From contig NC_135568.1 of NCBI RefSeq assembly GCF_964340395.1, positions 2,250,001-2,314,000 of the forward strand: a DNA stretch of 64,000 nt, read 5' to 3'. Position 1 is the stretch's first letter, and every line of letters begins with the position of its first letter. This stretch comes from Glandiceps talaboti (taxonomy: Eukaryota; Hemichordata; Enteropneusta; Spengelidae). The position numbers were made by a program, and so were the translations under genes. Shown piece by piece: positions 1 through 11,610 of this stretch. The notes under the pieces were generated by a model, which worked only from the letters and a program-made list of their open reading frames with translations, was not told the DNA's origin and did no database searches.

Positions 1-40
1 GTTAAATTTACCACGCTATAAGTAAGAAGAGTGTCATTCA

Positions 41-142
41 GTTTGACTCTACTGAACAACGCAGGTTTTCCCGGGTTTGACTCTACCGAACAACATAGTT
101 TTTCCCCGGTTTGACTCTACCGAACAATGCAGGTTTTGCCCC
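41..142. repeat. 34-bp tandem repeat, 3 copies
   Basis: The motif GTTTGACTCTAC starts at 41, 75 and 109, each followed by a GAACAAC block and a C/G-rich tail. The period is 34 bp with minor substitutions. It is non-coding and seems to be the edge of a longer interspersed element that continues to about 200. Confidence 0.8.
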
Positions 143-399
143 AGGTACTCCGGTTTCCTCCTGCTTTAACACTGAACCCATTAGGGATATGGCCCTCACT
201 GGACTTCTTGGGTTATAAGTGTTTATATACTTAAAGAAATATGCAGTTTAAATGCAGATTATTATTATGTAGGATAGTGCTTGCCACGTTAGAACTCACA
301 AACAAAGACAGAGTAAAGAGAACTGAAGACAAAACAAGGACATCCATGGCCCAATTAATGTATATTATGTTGTCTTATAGTAGTATATAGGCTATTTCA

Positions 400-960
400 G
401 ATCTCATAAAGGCTAGTACAGAGAACACTTGATTAAGACAAAACTAAAGAATACTGGTCCCAGACCAATGCTGTGTACTGTGACACTAAGCTGTTTCAAA
501 ACTCAAAAACTATTATGCAGATTGAGAACTGGGAATTAAAACTCGATAAATCTAAAGAACATATAATACCCTCTAGGCTAGCTATATTTTAAAAACTAAC
601 TTGGAAATCTTGATAAATCTAAAGAACACATGGGTTCAATGCTTATATGTTATAATACTAGCTCTATTTAAAAACTTATGTAGTGGACATGAAAACTTTA
701 TAAATCTGAAGAAAATATACATTTTTGTATTCCCAATATTTATATTACAATACCATGGACTATTTCTAAACTCTACATGCTTACAGGAAACCGTGGCATA
801 TATAGGGTTAAAGTTCTTTAGAGTACCCACCATGGCAAGACTGAACTGACAACTCATGGCCTAAAGGCTATTTCAGAACTCAAAAACTAGATACAGCTAG
901 AAAACCGAGAACACTTGATAAATCTGAAGAAGACGATAATGGGCCCAATATGTCCATGTA
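400..960. repeat. degenerate repeated motif, otherwise featureless
   Basis: Blocks resembling GATAAATCTAAAGAA recur near 430, 542, 610, 695 and 915, usually preceded by GAGAACACTT or a variant. The spacing is irregular and the copies diverged, so this looks like an old decayed tandem array. No coding signal is visible from 143 to 1048. The short open frames there are AT-rich chance frames. Confidence 0.4.
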
Positions 961-1048
961 TGTATTGTTACGATAGTTCAGAAGTTAAAAATTAAACAGA
1001 ATAAGGATTGATCTGAGCCTGTCAGGTTAGGATTAGACTTAGGGTTGA

Positions 1049-1402
1049 TTAAAGTGGCCATATGGATGAGAATTTGATATTTATTTTGGATTTTTATTTG
1101 ATAAAACAACTTCACCATGTTTTTCTACTTGAAAAAATAATGTGAAATAACATATACCAAGTCCATGTTCGCAACTCAATAAACAGCAAAACACTAAACA
1201 ATGTGTAAAATGTTTGTTATTGTACATACAATACCAAACTTTTTACACTTTTTCTATCTTTTTGCAATGTATCGAGTTATGAACATGGACTTGGTATATG
1301 TTCTTTCGAATTATTTTTTCAAGTAGAAAAACATAGTGAAGCTGTTTTATCAAATAAAAATCTAAAATAAATACCAAATTCTCATCCATATGGCCACTTT
1401 AA
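1049..1402. mobile_element. palindromic MITE, family A copy 1
   Basis: The element starts with TTAAAGTGGCCATATGGATG and ends with its reverse complement, and the inner arms also pair (CAAGTCCATGTT on one side, AACATGGACTTG on the other). The centre is TTATTGTACATACAATA. Nearly the whole 354 bp is one imperfect hairpin, as in a non-autonomous foldback or MITE. The TTAA at both ends would fit a piggyBac-type target site, which is inference. Other copies lie at 4505-4670, 28427-28688, 35885-36010, 36310-36645 and 44045-44402. Confidence 0.8.
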
Positions 1403-1769
1403 AGACAATGACAGGCTTTATATCCTATGCAATGTTTTTCATGTAGAAACTAGCCTATAGTGCTCTTTCTATGTGGTGATATCGTAAATTCTTTATTCAC
1501 CCTAACTTGATAAGAGTGTATGCCTGTGTTTTCTCAACGTCAGTATTGATACATGCCGGAACAAAACATGGACAAGTTGTATGTAGTCAATCTGATTGAA
1601 ATCTGATGTGGGAATACGGCTTGATGGAATATTTACCTCTATTTCCTTTGTATGTTATTGTTTGTCTTTGATTTGTTGTTCTGAGACTCAGTGAGAGTGA
1701 GTATTTTGCGATGGGAAGGAAATGGAGTTAAATAAAACAATCAAGTCATATTCCTACTGTCATCATGGA

Positions 1770-2140
1770 GTGTGGAGTCATGATGGGTGAATGGTTAGCG
1801 TGACCGGCTTGGAATCTACAGGTTGCAGGTTCGAGCCCTGTCGCTGCCTGCTGTTTGTTTCTGACGGTGGCTAAAGTCCTTGGGCAAGATTTGAACCACG
1901 ACTGTGCTTCAGTCAACCCAGCTGTATAATTGGGGACCTGGTAGGATGTAGGTTGCAATGTGAAGGCTTTAATCCTATGCGCTGAAATGGCTGCAATGGA
2001 TTGTATGCTCCCCGGGGAGTTGAGGAAGACTGAAGGGCCGTTGTGCCGTTCTGATCCGAGCCAGGGGTAATAAATTGTAAAGCGCTTTGAATACGGTGTG
2101 GGAAAGCGCTATATAAGAACCCAACATTATTATTATCAGA
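1770..2140 (+). mobile_element. tRNA-derived SINE
   Basis: A tRNA-like head holds an A-box-like stretch (GGGTGAATGGTTAGCGTG near 1785) and a B-box-like stretch (GGTTCGAGCCC near 1829). It is followed by a central body and a tail with AAAGCGCTTTGAATA and GGAAAGCGCTATATAAG, ending in a short ATT run near 2130-2137. This head-body-tail order is typical of tRNA-derived SINEs in marine invertebrates. It has no protein-coding capacity, and the left end is approximate. Confidence 0.7.
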
Positions 2141-2208
2141 TTGAACTCTTTCTTATATTAGTAAGTGTAATCCTGTACATTTACAAGATAAAAGTTTGGC
2201 ATTATTAG

Positions 2209-2214
2209 CCAGGT

Positions 2215-2245
<31 letters not shown>

Positions 2246-2460
2246 GAGACAGATAGACAGGTAGCCAGACAGACAGCTGGACAGACAGACAGACAGACAG
2301 ACAGGCATACAGACAGCCGGACAGATAGACCGAGAAACAGACAGTCAGACAGCCAGACAGACACAGGCATACAGACAGCCGGACAGACACAGACAGACAG
2401 ACACTGAGACAGACCAAGAAACAGACAGCCAGACAGACCGAGAAACAGAAAGCCAGACAG
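2209..2460. repeat. (CAGA)n microsatellite, interrupted
   Basis: Tetranucleotide CAGA repeats with scattered substitutions. The serine/cysteine/leucine-rich open frames on the - strand are translations of this repeat and are not genes. Confidence 0.95.
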
Positions 2461-2795
2461 TCAGGGGAGGGAGGGGTAGTTATTCATTTAAGTGCCATCC
2501 TAGGTTTTAACACTTGTAACAAATTAACTTGTATAACAAAGCATGAAGTAGGTGTTCTCAGAATATTATCAAGAGAGCTCAGTGATCATACAGGCTTAAT
2601 CAGAGAATGGATTATTTTGGGATTATACTTGTATAGGGCAAGCCTGTAGATATCGGTGGAGTTTATATTATATGCCTTGCTAAGTCCTTCCATACCAGTA
2701 CATTATACTATTCTAACAATAGAGGAAGGTTAAAGAAATAAAAAAAGATAATAAAAGAGGAATGAATTGAAAGATTGATAGCTGTATACTATATA

Positions 2796-2821
2796 AGGTC
2801 ACCTGTCAAGGTCATTGACCT
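2796..2821. promoter_or_regulatory. candidate nuclear-receptor site: AGGTCA triplet with IR1
   Basis: AGGTCA occurs at 2796-2801 and 2809-2814, and the second is followed by one T and then TGACCT at 2816-2821. This gives a perfect inverted repeat with 1-bp spacer. The match is exact but function is inferred. No gene is recognised next to it. Confidence 0.3.
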
Positions 2822-2974
2822 CTTAATATCTTTTTGCAGCTTACTTACCAATTAGCATATATGTCTGCCATTCATGTGTGACTTTACAGTAGCAATTTAA
2901 ATAAATAAACATTGATTGACATGCCAGTATACATTGCAAAATTGCTTTATTATTGGATTATATATGTTCCTTTA

Positions 2975-3326
2975 TAGGCCTAATTGTGGTTCAGGGTTAT
3001 ACTCAATTTTAGAATAGGTAGGGTAGGTAGATTTATTTTGATTTTGTTTTTTTCTGTGTTAGTGTCTAGTTCAGGTTTTCCGTTTTTTTCCAAATGGTCT
3101 CTGTGTTGTTTATTTCATCCTATCAGATATAAAGCCATGAAGAATAGTTTTAGAGTGTCTTTTTAAGTTGATAGCAGTTTCCGCATCCACTATATTTCAT
3201 GAGACTTCACATTTTTTGCGATTTTATTATTTTTTTCTCAAATACGTAAAAAAAGTTAAGAATCGGCAATTGAAAGCTAGGTGGGGTCAGGTAACTGAAA
3301 CCAAGCAATTATATTTTTTAGGCCTT
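2975..3326. mobile_element. MITE family B, copy 1
   Basis: A roughly 350-bp element starts near TAGGCCTAATTGTGGTTC and ends near TTTTTTAGGCCTT, with inner inverted blocks around GGTAGGGTAGG and CTAGGTGGGG. Near-full copies occur at 21806-22190 and 28041-28416, and an end fragment near 26905-26990. It has no coding capacity, as expected of a non-autonomous DNA transposon. Confidence 0.75.
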
Positions 3327-3395
3327 GTCACTGGAGATACTAGTATGTTAGATTGTGCTTTGGTAAGATGTTATGAAAGACAAATTAACTAGATC

Positions 3396-3399
3396 ATGT

Positions 3400-3465
<66 letters not shown>

Positions 3466-3490
3466 TGTGTGTGTGTGGTGGGGGGGGGGT
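3396..3490. repeat. (GT)n microsatellite with G run
   Basis: An almost pure GT run followed by a run of G. It can form Z-DNA, and there is no gene. Confidence 0.95.
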
Positions 3491-3535
3491 TCCATAAGTA
3501 TACAGAGATACTTTAGCTTGATATACAGATTGTAA

Positions 3536-3660
3536 TTCAAAGCTACACTTAGCTGTAACTGGGGTAATATTTTTTTTCAAACTAACAATCAATTTATTCA
3601 CAGAAACTTGTTAAATTACTAATAATTAGACATGTATATGTTAATTAGGGTTGATGTTAT
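3536..3660. mobile_element. fragment of MITE family C
   Basis: The segment resembles one end and the centre of the element at 61899-62364. It shares CTTAGCTGTAACTGG and ATTAGACATGTATATGTTAA. It is a partial, diverged copy. Confidence 0.45.
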
Positions 3661-4051
3661 ACATGGCGCTACTGTTACAGAATAAAATCATGATTACTTA
3701 AAGTACTGCTTTTTGGGTATGGGCACAAAAATTAATTTTATTTTATTTATTGTACATACCATATTATGTGACTGTACAGCTACTCAAATATGCTTTAACT
3801 ACAGGGTGTACAATAATACATTGAAGCTGTGAAAACTGTCACTGTACATTGAGTACAGTTGTATTTAGATGTATGACCCTACTCTATTGGCCTATTTGTG
3901 TTGGATTTAAAGTGAATTAACAAAAGGAAATTGTGACAGTTTGAAAGTGATGAATTAGGCATTTTATAATATGCATTAAATCTTTCAAAAGAAAGGTAAT
4001 GTACGTATATATGTGCAATGGTTACAATTCATACATACATCAGCATGTGAT

Positions 4052-4085
4052 TGACCTCTTCAGAGGCCATGAAGGTCAGTGACCT
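4052..4085. promoter_or_regulatory. candidate nuclear-receptor site: IR1 plus half-site
   Basis: AGGTCA at 4073-4078, one G, then TGACCT at 4080-4085 form a second exact IR1. A further TGACCT lies at 4052-4057. The arrangement resembles 2796-2821, so both may come from one dispersed sequence. Function is inferred only. Confidence 0.3.
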
Positions 4086-4314
4086 TTTACAGTCGCTATG
4101 ACAACTAATGATAATATAGTATTGAATTTATCTTTGTTAGTGATTTTTTGAATAAAGAGATGAACAATTTGAATGTATCTATTAAACATATGGCAATATT
4201 ATATTCTATGTCTGCTCTGCTGTTAGATAACTGAGGATTAAAAACAAAATCAAAATGTTGTAACAGTTTTATTAGCACAACTGAAGTGATACTGATAAGT
4301 GCTTTAGGCATAGA

Positions 4315-4504
4315 GCGGTGTCTGTCCGTCTGTCTCTCTGTCTCTCTGTCTGTCTGTCTGTCTGTCTGTCTATGTGTCTCTATGTATGTCTGTCTGTCTC
4401 TGTCTATGTGTGCATGTGTGTGTGTGTGCATGTATGTGTATGTGTATGTGTGTGTGTATGTATGTGTGTGTGTCTGTGTGTCTGTGTGTGTGTGTGTGTG
4501 TGTG
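4315..4504. repeat. (TGTC)n / (TG)n / (TATG)n compound microsatellite
   Basis: Three simple-repeat types run into each other. The long cysteine/valine and histidine/threonine frames on both strands are repeat translations. Confidence 0.95.
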
Positions 4505-4670
4505 TAAATTTTACACATTTATTTATGTTTTGCATTGTATAGCGTTACAAACAAGGACTTGGCATATGTTGTTTCACATTAATTTTTCAAGTACAAAGCA
4601 ATAATAAAGTAGTTTTATAAATTAAAAATCCAAAATAAATACCCAATCCTCATCCATATGACCACTTTAA
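4505..4670. mobile_element. half copy of MITE family A
   Basis: Only the right half of family A is present, ending CCATATGACCACTTTAA. The left half is missing and the break falls at the TG microsatellite, which suggests repeat-mediated loss. Confidence 0.7.
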
Positions 4671-5560
4671 TATTTAAGAATCATTATGAACTTTGAACTC
4701 TATGATGAAGATATAGAGTGTCAATTATCCAGTTTTTCAGGTCGTTGAAACATCGTAATAATATGGACACTCTTGTACCATGACCAAGAGTTCTTACATC
4801 GTTGCAAACCACAGCCTGTTTTATGGCAATGTTCTCAACGAGCCTCCCACTGGCCGTGGATGCATTTATTACTTATCGTGTCACTCACTCAGTAACGTTT
4901 CACCTGTTGATTGACAGGCTTTGTCAAACTATCCATTTGCTGGCTTTACCGCTAGGTGACAATTATTTGCAGCTGTTTGCTATGAAAATGAGATGAAATT
5001 TATCATCAACGTGTTTTGCTGAACTATCAGACCATGTTTTAATTGTATTATTTCAATAATCTAGACTTTGTCAATTCAAAATAAATGCTTGAAAGTTCAA
5101 CAATTGTTCTCAAATTTGTTTTTCTCGCTTTCTTCGCAGACAAATTCACCTATTATTTTAAAAGTCTTAATGAAAAAATATGAGAGTGTAACAAAATATA
5201 ACCTGCAGCTGCAGTTATATGTGTAATATGTGTAATTAGTAATTTTGGTCAATTAAATATGGCATCTGTCGAATAAAAATTATCTGACGAAGGATGCAGG
5301 TACACATTGCTATTGTACAGTTGCAGGTGTTAGCTATGAACTGTTGATGTGTTAATTGTACATCTATGACAAGTAAAATAATGATGATGATCCTTTATAT
5401 TACATTTAGTATTACTTTTTATTAATCTAGATATGATGATAAATAAGGAAGGACAAACTGGAAAATCAATCACCCTTGGTTAAATCATTGTCATGGCAAC
5501 GATCTATATGCATGAAATGAAAATATATGATGTACAGGAGAGAGAAATTGATCAAAATGA
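4671..5560. other. no recognisable feature
   Basis: AT-rich single-copy-looking sequence. I see no splice-flanked open frame, tandem repeat or element end. The frame at 4802-4996 has no recognisable protein similarity. Confidence 0.5.
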
Positions 5561-5564
5561 ATAT

Positions 5565-5569
5565 AGACT

Positions 5570-5613
<44 letters not shown>

Positions 5614-5912
5614 TAGAAAACAGACAGACATTGACTGACTGACTGATAGACACACACAGACAGACAGACAGACAGAAAGACAGACAGATAGATAGAAAAC
5701 AGACAGACAGACTGGCAGACACAGACTACGGACAGACAAAACAGTCACACACACAGACATTGACTGACTGACTGACTGACTGATAGACAGACACACAGAG
5801 ACATATCAACTGGCAGAAAACACAGACAGACAGACAGACAGACACAAAGAGACAGAGACAATAAAGACACAGAAAGAGACAGACAGATGCAGACAGACAG
5901 TGACACAGATTA
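5565..5912. repeat. (CAGA)n / (CTGA)n microsatellite
   Basis: CAGA and ACTG tetranucleotides with interruptions. The - strand frames here are low-complexity artefacts. Confidence 0.95.
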
Positions 5913-6369
5913 TAAGTAACCCATTAGTTTTAATAAACATGTAAATGTTGATTGATATACAACATATTAATTGTGATTTAACAGACGATTAGGAAGTTTT
6001 TATCTAAGTCTTCTTTAATTTACAAAAGTTTGAGAAATCTATACTTGCAATAAATGTCATAATTTGCATATACAAAAAAAACGGTAGAATAATATCTTCC
6101 AATTAAGTTATAATTGACGTACAAAATGACATTTTCATTTTCGTTTATCTAACATATGAAAAAATTGAATTGCCATTTGATTTTAATCAGAATTTGATAT
6201 TTAGTAACATTTGTAAGTTTTCTGTTTTGCAGGAAGACAAAATTAAATGTAACTTTTAATAGGCAAATGGCAGATCTTTATAAAAGTTTTCACTATGTCA
6301 GATTATTTGACAATGTGATATTCTATGATTAAATTAATGTAGTCTGCACCTGGGAAATAAAACTAAAAA

Positions 6370-7030
6370 TTTTTTCTGTTACTTTGTTCAGAAAAGACAA
6401 ACTTATTCTCAGTTCAAATCAAGGAAGAACGTGAGGGGTCACCATACAAACTTTTGAAATAAAAGTCAAAATGGTATCAAAATTTAGTCATCTTAGAATC
6501 CAATATGGCCACCGCCAACTGAATTATCTCTATGGGAAAAATAGTCTCAGTTACCCAGACTCTCGCCGGTGGGCTCTGCCTCCGAGACCTCCCCGAATGA
6601 GAGCCTGGGAAAACCACATTCCAACTCGCCCGCGACAGAAGTAGCGGCTGGAGCAGTGCATAATGGTTAGTACTTCCATGTCCAACATTGCAGGCTGAAC
6701 AATTTGGGTGTAGATTATAACTTCTCAAGTGATTGGTATATTTTGATTATAACAAACAGGCCTCGTAGCCCATTTTTTTATGCTTGGAAGAAATGTAATA
6801 TGTAACTTTCGTCACGGGTAGTTGCAACATGGTTTTCCCAGACTCTCATTTGGGGAGGTCTCGTAGACAAAGGCCCCCAGTGGCGAGAGTCTGGGTAACC
6901 AAGACTATGGGAAAGTAATATACGTAGATTTCCTTGAAAAGAAGACAGTGAGCATCAAAATTTCTTTTATTATTTCAAAAGGACCAGGAACAAGCTTTCA
7001 TATGGAAAACATTTGAGAGATTTTAAGTCC
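6370..7030. mobile_element. dispersed repeat family D, interrupted by a nested insertion
   Basis: 6370-6539 plus 6906-7030 align by eye with the continuous segment 23045-23345. Shared blocks include TTAGAATCCAATATGGCCAC, GGGGTCACCAT and TTCAAAAGGACCA. The copy here is split by a 366-bp element. It has no coding capacity. The segment does not show its own ends. Confidence 0.65.
6540..6905. mobile_element. TIR element family E with 9-bp target duplication
   Basis: The ends are long inverted repeats: the left arm has GTTACCCAGACTCTCGCC and GAGACCTCCCC, and the right arm has GGGGAGGTCTC and GGCGAGAGTCTGGGTAAC. It is flanked by TATGGGAAA at 6531-6539 and 6906-6914. The paralogous segment near 23213 has a single TATGGTAAA and no insert, so the duplication is target-derived. 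A 9-bp duplication fits Mutator-like elements and 8 bp would fit hAT. It has no coding capacity. Confidence 0.8.
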
Positions 7031-8150
7031 TAGAAATTGGTTCCCAAATCATAAGGTGCATTCTACCTTAACAAACTGGAAATGTTTTGTGATATGAAAT
7101 ACATATATTAAATTGTTTATAGATATTTTGATATTAAAATAGGTTGTTAAATTCAGTGTTCTCTCAGTCTCTACAATTTTTTTTGTTAAACAACAGCATC
7201 ATTTTCACTGATATTGGTCCATCTTTGGCATTTCCGTGTATACGGTCAAAAACATTTGTTTGGCTATTGCAATGTGTAAACATGTAAAAATGCACTAAAT
7301 TTAAATGAAATTGTAGCATTTTTATTTGAAAACGTTGCTGCATAAAACACAGCCTTAAAAGTTTTATACTTCCTGATATGCAGTAATGCTTTTTGTAATT
7401 AAAATTACTAACTTTTGCCCCAAACAAGGTGATAAAATTTAGTTTTGTAATATTCCAAATTACTCCTTCTGCAAAGCTTTTCCATGTTGGTCGTAATTGG
7501 AGAGGGGAGGGGGGGAGGGGGGTTAACTCCCCTTAATTGAGTATATGTATATGTGTTGCCCTTTGGGGTGCGTTTTCTAGCCCTTTGGTCTAAACTGGAG
7601 TCTGTTTTTTTCAAGCTGAAGAGTCTAAAACGGGGTCCACTTTGCATTATTTTCGATTTTGCTTGGTCTAAAATGTGGTCTATTATCCTTATCACATCAT
7701 AAAGTTATTGCTATTAATTGTCCAAAAATGTTGCCTCCAAAGGAAAATGTATTTAGGTCTAAACTTTCATCATGTAATGGTCTAAAATGGAATATAAATT
7801 TTTGGTCAGAGTGGGTCTAAAATGGGGCCTGGGGTTTCCAGGGCCACATACCCCTACCAGACCTGGCTATTGGTACCACCCCCTGGGATAGGAGAGGGAG
7901 GAGAAGTTTGAAGAAAAGAAGTTTGTTCATCAAAAATAACCAGCCACTAGCTTCTTTGTCATGTGATTATCAGGAAAACAAGAGATTGCTGAAGTCAATA
8001 CAAAGACAGTTTTACTACAGTATCAGTTGATAGATTTCATGACCTTGTTTAATTTGCATGTAATAGATATCCTACACCTTGTATGGATGCGATACCTTAA
8101 TTGTAACGTATCAAATAACTAAACTAAAGTATGTATGAAGTTATCTCTGT
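7031..8150. other. unique-looking sequence with a repeated GGTCTAAAATG motif
   Basis: From about 7560 to 7835 the words GGTCTAAA(A/C)TG and GGGTCT/GGTC recur six or more times at irregular spacing, like a decayed tandem repeat. A G-rich run lies at 7500-7522. Nothing else is recognised. Confidence 0.35.
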
Positions 8151-8184
8151 TTTGCAGTTTCCTACCATGGGGGAGTGAGGGGTA

Positions 8185-8345
8185 TATATGTATGTTGTAT
8201 TATGGGGAGGGGGTTGTACATATAGATATGTTGTGTTATGGGGGTGTACATATTTTGTGTTATGGGGTGACCGTGTACATATTTTGTGTTATGGGGTTGT
8301 GCATTGTCTATATAAGTTGTGTTATGGGGGGTGTTATGGGTGGAT
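8185..8345. repeat. short degenerate tandem repeat
   Basis: TTGTGTTATGGGG with GTACATAT recurs about five times with spacing near 35 bp. The 79-codon frame crossing it is a repeat translation. Confidence 0.65.
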
Positions 8346-8579
8346 GTAATTTGAATCTAGTGTATGTATTATAGGGTTCCCTGGTAGAAAGTCTATGAAG
8401 AATACTCATAGTGAATGCAATGTAGTGAAATATATACTTGATGGGTGGAATAAACAAAGGAATAAAAGCATGGTTAGTATTATGTAAGGAAATGTGTTAA
8501 GGGGAGAAAAATATAGTGGGTCTTGAGAAACAAATGAAATTATACGGATGGCCTTATTCTGAAAAACACATGAATGGGA

Positions 8580-9300
8580 GAGAAAATATACCAAGACGGG
8601 AGAATCAAATGAAAAAAGTATGATTGGTCATATCTTGAGACTGTCAGAAGAAGGATTAAAAGAGAGACAGAGAAACAAAAGTAAAGATATGTGTGGCCTA
8701 ACTGGGGGAACAAGTAACAGGGAGAAAACTATCGCAAGTGTAGAGAAACAAATGAAAAGATATGGATGGCCTAAGTAGGGGGACATGTAACGAAGGAAAC
8801 TGTAGCAAGTATAGAAAAACAAATGAAAAGATATGTGTGGCCTAAGTAGTTGGACATGTAACCAAGGAAACTGTAGCAAGTGTAGCGAAACAAATGAAAA
8901 GATATGAATGGCCTAAGTAGGGGGACATGTAACAGGGAGAAAACTATAGCAAGTGTAGAGAAACAAATGAAAAGATATGTGTGGCCTAAGTAGGGGGACA
9001 TGTAACGAAGGAAACTGTAGCAAGTGTAGAGAAACAAATGAAAAGATATGAATCGCCTAAGTAGGGGGACATGTAACAGGGAGAAAACTATAGCAAGTGT
9101 AGAGAAACAAATGAAAAGATATGGATGGTCTAAGTAGGGGGACATGTAACGAAGGAAACTGTAGCAAGTGTAGAGAAACAAATGAAAAGATATAAATGGC
9201 CTAAGTAGGGGGACATGTAACAGGGAGAAAACTATAGCAAGTGTTGAGAAACAAATGAAATGATATGTGTGGCCTATCTCGAGAACCAAAAATGTAAACT
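8580..9300. repeat. 71/73-bp alternating minisatellite
   Basis: AAACAAATG starts at 8746, 8817, 8888, 8961, 9032, 9105, 9176 and 9249, giving steps of 71, 71, 73, 71, 73, 71 and 73. Units with CATGTAACGAAGGAAACTG alternate with units with CATGTAACAGGGAGAAAACT, making a 144-bp dimer. More diverged copies extend left to about 8420. The - strand frames of 83 and 172 codons are repeat translations. Confidence 0.9.
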
Positions 9301-9489
9301 AAATAATAGCAAGTCAGGAGAAACAATTAAAAAAATGTGATTGGCCTAATCCAGAGAGACTGTCATGAGATGGGGTGAAAAGTTCAATGTCACATTCACT
9401 GTGATTGTATAAATGAGAAATACGACCAATGAACTCAATGTCAACGAACTTCAAAGTCTAACACAGGAATTTAGTTCAACAGTGTTTTA

Positions 9490-9650
9490 TTTAAGGGCGG
9501 TAAGTAGGTATAATCTACCGGGGTTCCCACATCATTTTACCGGGGTTCCCCACCTAAACTATGATACATTGCATGGGAAGCACTACCAGTTTTACCTCTT
9601 TCCCCCTTTCTGTTACCGGGGTTCCCAAACCTTAGCAAAAACACTGTCAG
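9490..9650. repeat. CCGGGGTTCCC-containing dispersed repeat (family F)
   Basis: TACCGGGGTTCCC occurs three times (near 9518, 9538 and 9613), flanked by TTTTACC. The reverse complement of this sequence builds the 74-bp array at 10726-11150, and related fragments lie near 18330-18480 and 26640-26905. Confidence 0.6.
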
Positions 9651-9659
9651 TTCAATCTG

Positions 9660-10725
9660 AATAATTTATCTATATATCTAAGTCTGATTTGTAGTGAGTC
9701 AGTGAATTAGCTATCATTAAGTACAAGTTTCCTAAATTAGTGGGCAGTATACCTAAAAACCACAATTTTCAAAAATGAAGCCAAATAACCCAAGTATTAT
9801 GTCAGACCAATTCAAAATAAATACTTCCACTTCCACACAAAATGACCACTGTATGGTGGCAGTGATGGGATTCTAATCTTTAGTGAATTATAGACCCAAG
9901 TATTACGTCAGACCAATTCAAAATGTGTTCATGTGCTACCCACAATCAATTAATTAGGGATGACTGTAAGATGTTCCAAAAGCTAAGTAAATGATCTTCG
10001 TGCAATAAGGGGTAGTGGGTCTGGCATTAATGTGATCGCGGAACTTCAGTTTCACACGTCTAACCAAATTTTAAAAACTTTCACACCTTCAGTGATAACA
10101 GGTTGTGTATTTACTACTGAGATGTTCATAAATTGAATAAAATTTAATGCTAATATGTGATATGCCAGTTTACAGTGCTTGGTTTCCTGTAGTATTTTGA
10201 TGTATTTACCATGTTTTTATATTGTATCAAATGTAGTTGTGTGACTGCTACAATATTCAACATTGTGTACATCATAATATACATGTGTTGGTGTCGCACT
10301 TGTGAATATTTGTTGGGGGAGGGGGGGGGGTGTTTTGTCGTAAATGAACAACGTTCATTTATTGAGCGTGTGTGACATTATTACATTATTCTATCAGAGC
10401 GTGTCATTTCGAGGTTTTATGTACTAAGTATTTTCACTTGAGTGTAAGGTTTGTAAACTCAGCTTGTTCCACTTTTAGGATCATCAGATCCATATATTAA
10501 AAGATGACAGTAACAATTTAGGTTTTAAATAATAATACTAACAAAAGCTTTCCTTACATCGTGAGAATGTTTGATGTCTGTGTTGTTATCATCTGATACA
10601 AATACCTAACACCTGGTGTCTGGCTAGACAACTACAAGACTACAAAGTGATATATTTACTGTAGGCTATGCTGGAAATGTATTTTCTTAGACTTGGAATT
10701 TGGCAAGGGAGTAGGACAGTCAGTG
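9660..10725. other. no recognisable feature
   Basis: Mostly unique-looking AT-rich sequence. A duplicated phrase around ATTATGTCAGACCAATTCAAAA (near 9796 and 9901) shows a small local repeat, and a G run lies at 10317-10331. No gene is seen. Confidence 0.45.
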
Positions 10726-11150
10726 TTTTTGCTAAGGGCTGGTAACCCTGGTAACAGGAAAGGTACGGTTTCCCTTATGCCATGATTTTGGTGGGGAACC
10801 CCGGTAAAATGACATGGGAACCCAGGTAGATTTTATCTACTAATCAACCACCTTTAACAAAAACACTATTAGGGGAACCCAGGTATATTTTACCTACTTA
10901 CTGCCCTTAACAAAAACACTGATAGGGAACCCTGGTAAAATAACAGGGGAACTCAGGTAGATTTTATTTACGTACCACCCTTAATAAAAACACTGGTAGG
11001 GAACCCTGGTAAAATGACAAGGGAACACAGGTAGATTTTACCTACTTACCACCCTTAACAAAAACACTGGTAGGAAACCCTGGTAAAATGACATGGGAAC
11101 TCTGGTAGATTTTATCTACATACCACCCTTAACAAAAACACTGACAATGG
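10726..11150. repeat. 74-bp minisatellite of family F sequence
   Basis: AAAAACACT starts at 10912, 10986, 11060 and 11134, exactly 74 bp apart, with a further partial unit before. Each unit carries GGGAACCCTGGTAAAATGAC and CAGGTAGATTTTA. It is non-coding. Confidence 0.85.
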
Positions 11151-11414
11151 ACTGCTGGTACAAGATGCATTATGTATTCAGGCAGTTAGGAGGTTTCTCT
11201 ATTATAGTGATACAGTAGGTAGTCTTTAAGATATAGATAATAGTGGTTAAGAAACCTGATAGGACTGAACAACAGGATGTACCATATCTTACAGTCTACA
11301 CACATCAAGGAAACAGGTCCAGATATCAGAGAGGACGTGCTGGTTTCCATGGCAATCCTGTTATAATGATGTAGCTAAATTCAGAAGTAGTAGGTGGTAA
11401 ATATGACATGACAT

Positions 11415-11610
11415 GTGATTGCAAGTGTGGTGCACTTAAGGTATTTGCATAGAGCATTTGCAGTGTTCTCGGGCTCCATGATGTGCAAGTGTAGCACACT
11501 CAGGGTATTTGCATAGAGCATTCGCAGTGTTCTCGGGCTCCAAGACATGCAAGTGTGGCACACTCGGTATTTGTTTGCAGTGTTCTGTGTGGTCGTACTT
11601 TCACAAGCTC
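11415..11610. repeat. 64-bp tandem repeat, 3 copies
   Basis: GCAAGTGT starts at 11421, 11485 and 11549. Units share GGTATTTGCATAGAGCATT and GTGTTCTCGGGCTCCA. The third copy is partly deleted. Confidence 0.85.

Noticed and set aside
8628-9289. 83- and 172-codon - strand frames with hydrophobic repeats
   Set aside because: They follow the 71/73-bp minisatellite; frame changes occur between units and no conserved domain is visible.
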